44,111 nt of DNA from a bacterium (lineage in GTDB: Bacteria > Bacillota > Clostridia > Lachnospirales > Lachnospiraceae). Below are positions 40,773-44,111 of the stretch, one piece after another. Every line of letters begins with the position of its first letter. Position 1 is the stretch's first letter. The position numbers were made by a program, and so were the translations under genes. The notes under the pieces are model-generated. The model had not been told where the DNA came from. It did no database searches and saw nothing but the letters and a program-made list of their open reading frames with translations. Location of the stretch: assembly GCA_023663725.1 (NCBI GenBank), contig JAMPGX010000008.1, forward strand, positions 80,477-124,587, in the 5' to 3' direction.

Positions 40773-42091
40773 ACTATATCAAAGATGCAGACTGCACCAA
40801 AGAAACACCTGTTGTCTTGGGTGTTCCTGATGCCCCTGTTTATGGGAAGGGTGTCAGGATGAAACCAAGGGTTGAAGGAAGGACTGATTCAGAGCATTTC
40901 AAGAAAATATATCTGCCTGAACTTCTGCCCTTGGAAGAATATGATTTGATTGTTGTTTTGATTTCAGGCGGTAAAGATTCAGTTGCCTGTTACCTGAAAC
41001 TTCTTGAACTGGGTGTTCCAAAGGAAAAAATTGAATTGTGGCATCATGATATTGATGGCGGGCATCCGTCAAGAAGAATGGACTGGCGGTGTACTCAAAA
41101 TTATGTGAAAGCACTGGCAGATGCAGAAGGTGTAAAGTTGCGGGTGTCATACCGGGTGAATGGATTCTTTGGGGAACTGTACCGCATAGGTGCATCTGAA
41201 CCTATTGAATGGATTGACCCTGATACTGGAGAAGTGAAGCAATGCAGACTGTCAAGCAATTACCTGAAATGTAGGGAACTGAAAGAACAGGCAACAGAGG
41301 AATTGGAAGGACTGCTGAAACAATATGGGTACAGGATGAAGTTCCCGGCAAAGTCCCCTGACCTGTCAAGAAGATGGTGTTCAGCATATTTGAAAATATG
41401 TGTTGCTGATACCGTTGTCAGTAACCTTGACCGGCTGGGGGAACTGGAAGCCTTGGGCGGTAAAAGGCACAAATTTCCCGCCAAAGGTGGAACGCATCAA
41501 GGGCGGTGGTGTTCAGGGTCATTGAAAGCAGCGGTTCAGGATAGTGTCACCAGTAACCTTGAACAGACAAAGGCTGACAAGAAGATTTTGATTGTGTCAG
41601 GGGAAAGAAGGGGCGAATCAGCGGGGCGGGCAAAGTACAATGAAATGGAGATACACCGCACCAATGCAGCAGTGAAAGCACACAGGATAGTGCATCAATG
41701 GCGGTGCTGCATTGACTATACTGAAAAAGATGTGTGGGAAGTGCTGAAAAGGCATCATGTGACCCCACACCCCTGTTACCGTATCGGATGGAACAGGTGC
41801 AGTTGTGCAATGTGCATATTTTCAACACCCCGCCTGTTTGCCGGATTCAGAGAACTATTCCCGGATGAATTTGCAGAACTGGAACATGATGAACAGGTGC
41901 TTGGGTTCACCTTGGATAACAAGAAGTGTTTGGGTGATTTTGTCGGTGACACACCTTCATGTGTGTCTTGGGATGACAAAGCTGCAATCCATTCCATACT
42001 GACAGGTGAGTTTGGAACAGCAGACATATATACAGAACAATGGGAATACCCGGTTGGTGCTTTTCATGGTGCTGATGGCGGGTCTTGTTAA
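40769..42091 (+). CDS. PP-loop ATPase of the PAPS reductase-like family
   Basis: 440 residues. The PP-loop is LISGGKDSVACYLKLL (65-80), followed by LWHHDIDGG. A 30-residue element is present twice, at 191-220 and 235-264 (KFPAK, RWCS, LK and V-D-V-SNL shared, 17 of 30 identical), matching the RWC-type substrate segment of PAPS reductase/DndC relatives. The central part has LIVSGERRGES and the end a Cys cluster WNRCSCAMCIF (341-351) that could hold metal or an iron-sulfur cluster. Placed after a DNA methyltransferase, it may take part in nucleotide or DNA modification; the reaction is unknown. Confidence 0.82.
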   Translation: MNYIKDADCTKETPVVLGVPDAPVYGKGVRMKPRVEGRTDSEHFKKIYLPELLPLEEYDLIVVLISGGKDSVACYLKLLELGVPKEKIELWHHDIDGGHPSRRMDWRCTQNYVKALADAEGVKLRVSYRVNGFFGELYRIGASEPIEWIDPDTGEVKQCRLSSNYLKCRELKEQATEELEGLLKQYGYRMKFPAKSPDLSRRWCSAYLKICVADTVVSNLDRLGELEALGGKRHKFPAKGGTHQGRWCSGSLKAAVQDSVTSNLEQTKADKKILIVSGERRGESAGRAKYNEMEIHRTNAAVKAHRIVHQWRCCIDYTEKDVWEVLKRHHVTPHPCYRIGWNRCSCAMCIFSTPRLFAGFRELFPDEFAELEHDEQVLGFTLDNKKCLGDFVGDTPSCVSWDDKAAIHSILTGEFGTADIYTEQWEYPVGAFHGADGGSC

Positions 42092-42106
42092 AGGTAGGTG
42101 AACAGA

Positions 42107-42316
42107 ATGAACAATAAACCAAGATATAACAGTGAAGGGTATGCAGACCCCACAGCCTATGAAGGTATGAAAGGCATCATCAGGGAAGAATCAGAAGCGG
42201 AAAAGCGGGTTCATGATCTTGTGAAAGTCCTGAAATACATAATCAATGCAGCGGGGTTTGAACTGTCTGAACGAGTTCAGTTAAAGGACAAGAAAACAGG
42301 AAGGGAGTATAAATAA
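42107..42316 (+). CDS. small phage protein
   Basis: 69 residues from the ATG at 42107, with AGGTAGGTG upstream; the in-frame GTG three codons earlier overlaps that site. The pattern YADPTAYEGMKGI then a charged helix (EEKRVHDLVKVLKYIIN-like) is seen in small phage proteins of unknown function. It is followed after one base by the next gene. Confidence 0.65.
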   Translation: MNNKPRYNSEGYADPTAYEGMKGIIREESEAEKRVHDLVKVLKYIINAAGFELSERVQLKDKKTGREYK

Positions 42317-42317
42317 T

Positions 42318-42602
42318 ATGATAACCAAAGAAATGATTGAGGATGCGACACAGGTATATTTGCATTCATACACTGTTGCCCTGAATGAAACCCACAACCC
42401 AAACCTTGCGGTGCAGTGTGCAACAAGTGTGACAATGGTGCTTGCAAACATAATCAGGCAGAAACCGCAAAATGACCCTATGGGGATGTTGTTCACTGCA
42501 ATAATGTCAGGGATGGCACAGCAGTCAAAAGGAATGAAGAAACCGCAACCAAAGCGGAAAGACCCTGAAAAGGATTCAGGCGGTGAAGAAAATACAAAGT
42601 AG
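42318..42602 (+). CDS. small phage protein
   Basis: 94 residues. Helical N-terminal two thirds (MITKEMIEDATQVYLHSYTVAL, NPNLAVQCATSVTMVLANII) and a disordered, charged tail (KPQPKRKDPEKDSGGEENTK). No family recognised. Coupled to the previous gene by a one-base gap; it ends right before repeat region B. Confidence 0.65.
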   Translation: MITKEMIEDATQVYLHSYTVALNETHNPNLAVQCATSVTMVLANIIRQKPQNDPMGMLFTAIMSGMAQQSKGMKKPQPKRKDPEKDSGGEENTK

Positions 42603-42603
42603 T

Positions 42604-42848
42604 GGTAGCAGTTAGTAGCGGTTACTGGTAGCGGTTGAAATGCTTATTTTATAAGGCGGTAGCGGTTAGTAGCGATTGAAATTAAACCTTTTATATATTA
42701 GAAAAAAATATAATCAGTAAAACAAATAAAAAAATAATATATAGAAAGATGGGGTCATTTAACCGTTACCTGATACCATGAACAGTACAAAGCATATTGA
42801 AATCAAGGGTTTTATCAGGGTAGCGGTTAGCAAAAATGAACCGTTACC
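42604..42848. repeat. GTAGCGGTTA repeat region B around an AT-rich core
   Basis: Direct copies at 42604 (one mismatch), 42615-42624, 42628-42637, 42659-42668 and 42669 (degenerate) precede an AT-rich core (42680-42745). After it come inverted TAACCGTTAC (42760-42769), direct GTAGCGGTTA (42820-42829) and inverted GAACCGTTAC (42838-42847). No gene in 42603-42896. Confidence 0.8.
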
Positions 42849-42896
42849 GCAATAGATACTGAACTGATACCCATAGTGTAGAAAGGTAGGTCAAGT

Positions 42897-43343
42897 ATGA
42901 GCGAAAAGAAAGGATTGTCTGCAAGGAAGTACTTAGAGCAGTTACAGGAAATTGACATCTGCATCAATCAGGAGTTAGAACAGTTAGAGGAAATGAAAAG
43001 CGGTGCGGGCGGGGTAGGTGCAATAGACTATTCAAAGGACAGGGTTCAGACCAGTCCAGTGAATGCCATTGAAAGAAGGGTGTGCAGCTATGTTGACTTT
43101 GAGGAAAGGATAAACGCACACATTGACCAGTTTGTTGATGCAAAGGAACAGATAATTGCTGAAATCAGGGGTCTGCACCATAAGCATTACATCAGCATTC
43201 TGTTCAAGATTTATGTGCAGTACAAGAGCATCAGGGAAGCAGCCGGGGAAATGAAACTTTCATACAGGTATGCGGTAGAAGTCCATAAAAAGGCACTGAA
43301 AGCCTTTGAGGACATTCACAAAAACCTACATTACATCACATAA
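42897..43343 (+). CDS. phage late-transcription regulator-like protein (DUF1492/ArpU-like)
   Basis: 148 residues. The N-terminal coiled coil (about 8-35) and DRVQTSP motif are followed by a helical segment. A C-terminal sigma region 4-like helix-turn-helix (YISILFKIYVQYKSIREAAGEMKLSYRYAVEVHKKALKAFE) completes the DUF1492/ArpU layout. Such proteins lie just before terminase genes and switch on late transcription. That position is kept here, with two hairpins between it and terS. Confidence 0.8.
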   Translation: MSEKKGLSARKYLEQLQEIDICINQELEQLEEMKSGAGGVGAIDYSKDRVQTSPVNAIERRVCSYVDFEERINAHIDQFVDAKEQIIAEIRGLHHKHYISILFKIYVQYKSIREAAGEMKLSYRYAVEVHKKALKAFEDIHKNLHYIT

Positions 43344-43409
43344 AAGCACATAATAGCATATTGACAGAACAGAAGGGGCGGGTTTATGATATGCTTGACG
43401 AAAATGGGG

Positions 43410-43439
43410 TTAGAAAAAAATCTATTGATTTTTTTCTAA
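43410..43439. terminator. 13-bp perfect hairpin with A/T runs
   Basis: TTAGAAAAAAATC (43410-43422) and GATTTTTTTCTAA (43427-43439) pair fully around TATT. It looks like a bidirectional weak terminator or a late regulatory site. Confidence 0.5.
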
Positions 43440-43460
43440 TCCTGTTTTTGCGTGATTCGT

Positions 43461-43495
43461 GCATCCTGAAAATATGGCTTTTCAGGGTGCTTTTT
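43461..43495 (+). terminator. rho-independent terminator before terminase small subunit
   Basis: GCATCCTGAAAA (43461-43472) pairs with TTTTCAGGGTGC (43479-43490, one G-U pair) around a 6-nt loop, followed by five T. It separates early from late genes. Confidence 0.8.
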
Positions 43496-43536
43496 CGTGC
43501 GGTTTTTCAGAAAAAACGGAAAGGAAGTGTTGCAGA

Positions 43537-44034
43537 ATGGCAAAACTGACTGAAAAACAGCAGCGGTTTGTTGATGAATACCTGATTGACCTGAATGCAA
43601 CACAAGCAGCCATAAGAGCCGGATATTCAGCGAAAACAGCAGATGTTCAGGGTTCGAGGATGTTAGGAATTGTTAAGGTTCAACAGGCAATCGCTGAACA
43701 GATGGCAGAACGCAGCAAAAGGACAGGGATAAATCAGGACAGGGTTGTTTTAGAACTGGCAAAGATTGCCCTTGTGAAGATGACGGACATTGTTGACAGC
43801 TATGGGAGAATCAAGGACACAGCAACAGAAGATGACCTTGCCTGTATCGAATCCATAAAATACAAGTCATCTGAAAGTGACACAGGCAGCAGCGAGGAAA
43901 GGGAAGTCAAGGTTGCTTCCAAACTGAAAGCCTTGGAACTGCTTGGGAAGCACTTGGGTATGTGGAATGATAAACTGGATGTGAACATCACAGCACCCAT
44001 TGTCATCACTGGTGAAGATGCCCTTGAAGATTAG
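43537..44034 (+). CDS. terS: terminase small subunit
   Basis: 165 residues from the ATG at 43537, with AAAGGAAG about 9 bases upstream; upstream in-frame codons lie in the terminator. The N-terminal DNA-binding domain LTEKQQRFVDEYLIDLNATQAAIRAGYSAKTA is the Terminase_2 signature. The central helices form the oligomer, and the C-terminal ALELLGKHLGMWNDKLDVNI contacts the large subunit. It recognises the packaging site, which in many phages lies in or near this gene. First late gene of the phage. Confidence 0.95.
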   Translation: MAKLTEKQQRFVDEYLIDLNATQAAIRAGYSAKTADVQGSRMLGIVKVQQAIAEQMAERSKRTGINQDRVVLELAKIALVKMTDIVDSYGRIKDTATEDDLACIESIKYKSSESDTGSSEEREVKVASKLKALELLGKHLGMWNDKLDVNITAPIVITGEDALED

Positions 44035-44048
44035 GCGGGTGACTGCCT

Positions 44049-44111
44049 ATGACAAAGACAAAGCAAAGGATTTCTTCACAACACATATTTGGGTATCAGC
44101 GTTTCATCCTG
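44049..44111 (+). CDS. start of next late gene, probably terminase large subunit (partial)
   Basis: An open frame from ATG 44049 to the window edge, MTKTKQRISSQHIFGYQRFIL. GGCGGGTG lies about 8 bases upstream. Position right after terS makes terminase large subunit likely. An alternative frame from GTG 44038 (VTAYDKDKAKDFFTTHIW) is also open, so neither frame nor identity is secure. Confidence 0.35.
   Translation, partial: MTKTKQRISSQHIFGYQRFIL

Larger units (their letters stand above)
23480..44111. mobile_element. temperate phage, left part (truncated by window edge)
   Basis: A leftward integrase and repressor are followed by a rightward early/replication module, a late regulator and terminase small subunit in classical siphophage order. 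GC is lower and GAA is preferred over GAG compared with the chromosome to the left. Head, tail, lysis genes and attR lie beyond the window. The exact left border is uncertain (23.1-23.55 kb). Confidence 0.9.

Noticed and set aside
43361-43549. 62-residue frame between late regulator and terS
   Set aside because: It runs through both hairpins including the terminator; composition reflects T-runs.

Overview
The window looks like a chromosome segment of an anaerobic Firmicute, most likely a Lachnospiraceae-type Clostridium. The evidence is strong AGGAGG ribosome sites, sigma-A promoters with 17-bp spacers, a CIRCE operator, a clostridial-style HtpG, an Rpn-type nuclease gene and a bacteriohemerythrin. 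From about 23.5 kb to the right edge it becomes the left part of a temperate phage with visibly lower GC and a strong preference for GAA over GAG codons. No rRNA, tRNA or CRISPR array was seen.

Chromosomal part (1-23.4 kb): a methyl-accepting chemotaxis receptor (153-2180) and a small coiled-coil protein. A leftward operon follows, with a sigma factor, a membrane protein, an ABC ATPase and an ABC-2 permease (5987 down to 2870). Then come a beta-CASP metallo-beta-lactamase RNase and dihydrofolate reductase, with a decayed methyltransferase fused onto its 3' end. Next are branched-chain aminotransferase (ilvE), a parvulin-type lipoprotein, htpG behind a perfect CIRCE box, a GNAT acetyltransferase and a heterodimeric ABC exporter pair. 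The stretch ends with two helix-hairpin-helix repair enzymes (Ogg-type glycosylase and Nth) flanking an Rpn-family nuclease, then a hemerythrin-domain protein divergent from a MerR/GyrI-like regulator. A small Rpn fragment lies beside the prophage.

Prophage part (about 23.5-44.1 kb, cut by the window edge): a leftward tyrosine integrase, a small unknown gene and an XRE repressor, then a rightward early region. The early region holds small unknown genes, a structured noncoding block (26.7-27.15 kb), two Cro-like/HTH proteins and a Spo11/Topo VI-A-like protein. It continues with a protein carrying 25 NTGxx pentapeptide repeats, a SNF2 helicase, a membrane-anchored lytic transglycosylase, a VRR-NUC nuclease and an HD hydrolase. 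Replication genes follow: an AAA ATPase, a DUF669 protein, a family-B DNA polymerase and an AEP-primase/SF3-helicase. Last come an MTA-70 adenine methyltransferase, a frameshifted DUF4406 gene, a PP-loop PAPS-reductase-like protein, a late-regulator-like protein, terminase small subunit and the start of the next gene.

The control layout is the most striking feature. One inverted repeat, AGTATCTT-N3-AAGATACT, sits on the main early promoter and recurs at promoter-like positions 2, 10 and 14 kb further in, suggesting one repressor silences the phage at many points. A second family of repeats (GTAGCGGTTA) brackets AT-rich cores in two intergenic regions 17.5 kb apart. Between them is a 30-bp inverted repeat enclosing two hairpins with the same 7-nt loop on different, compensated stems, which is the best candidate here for an undescribed structured RNA.
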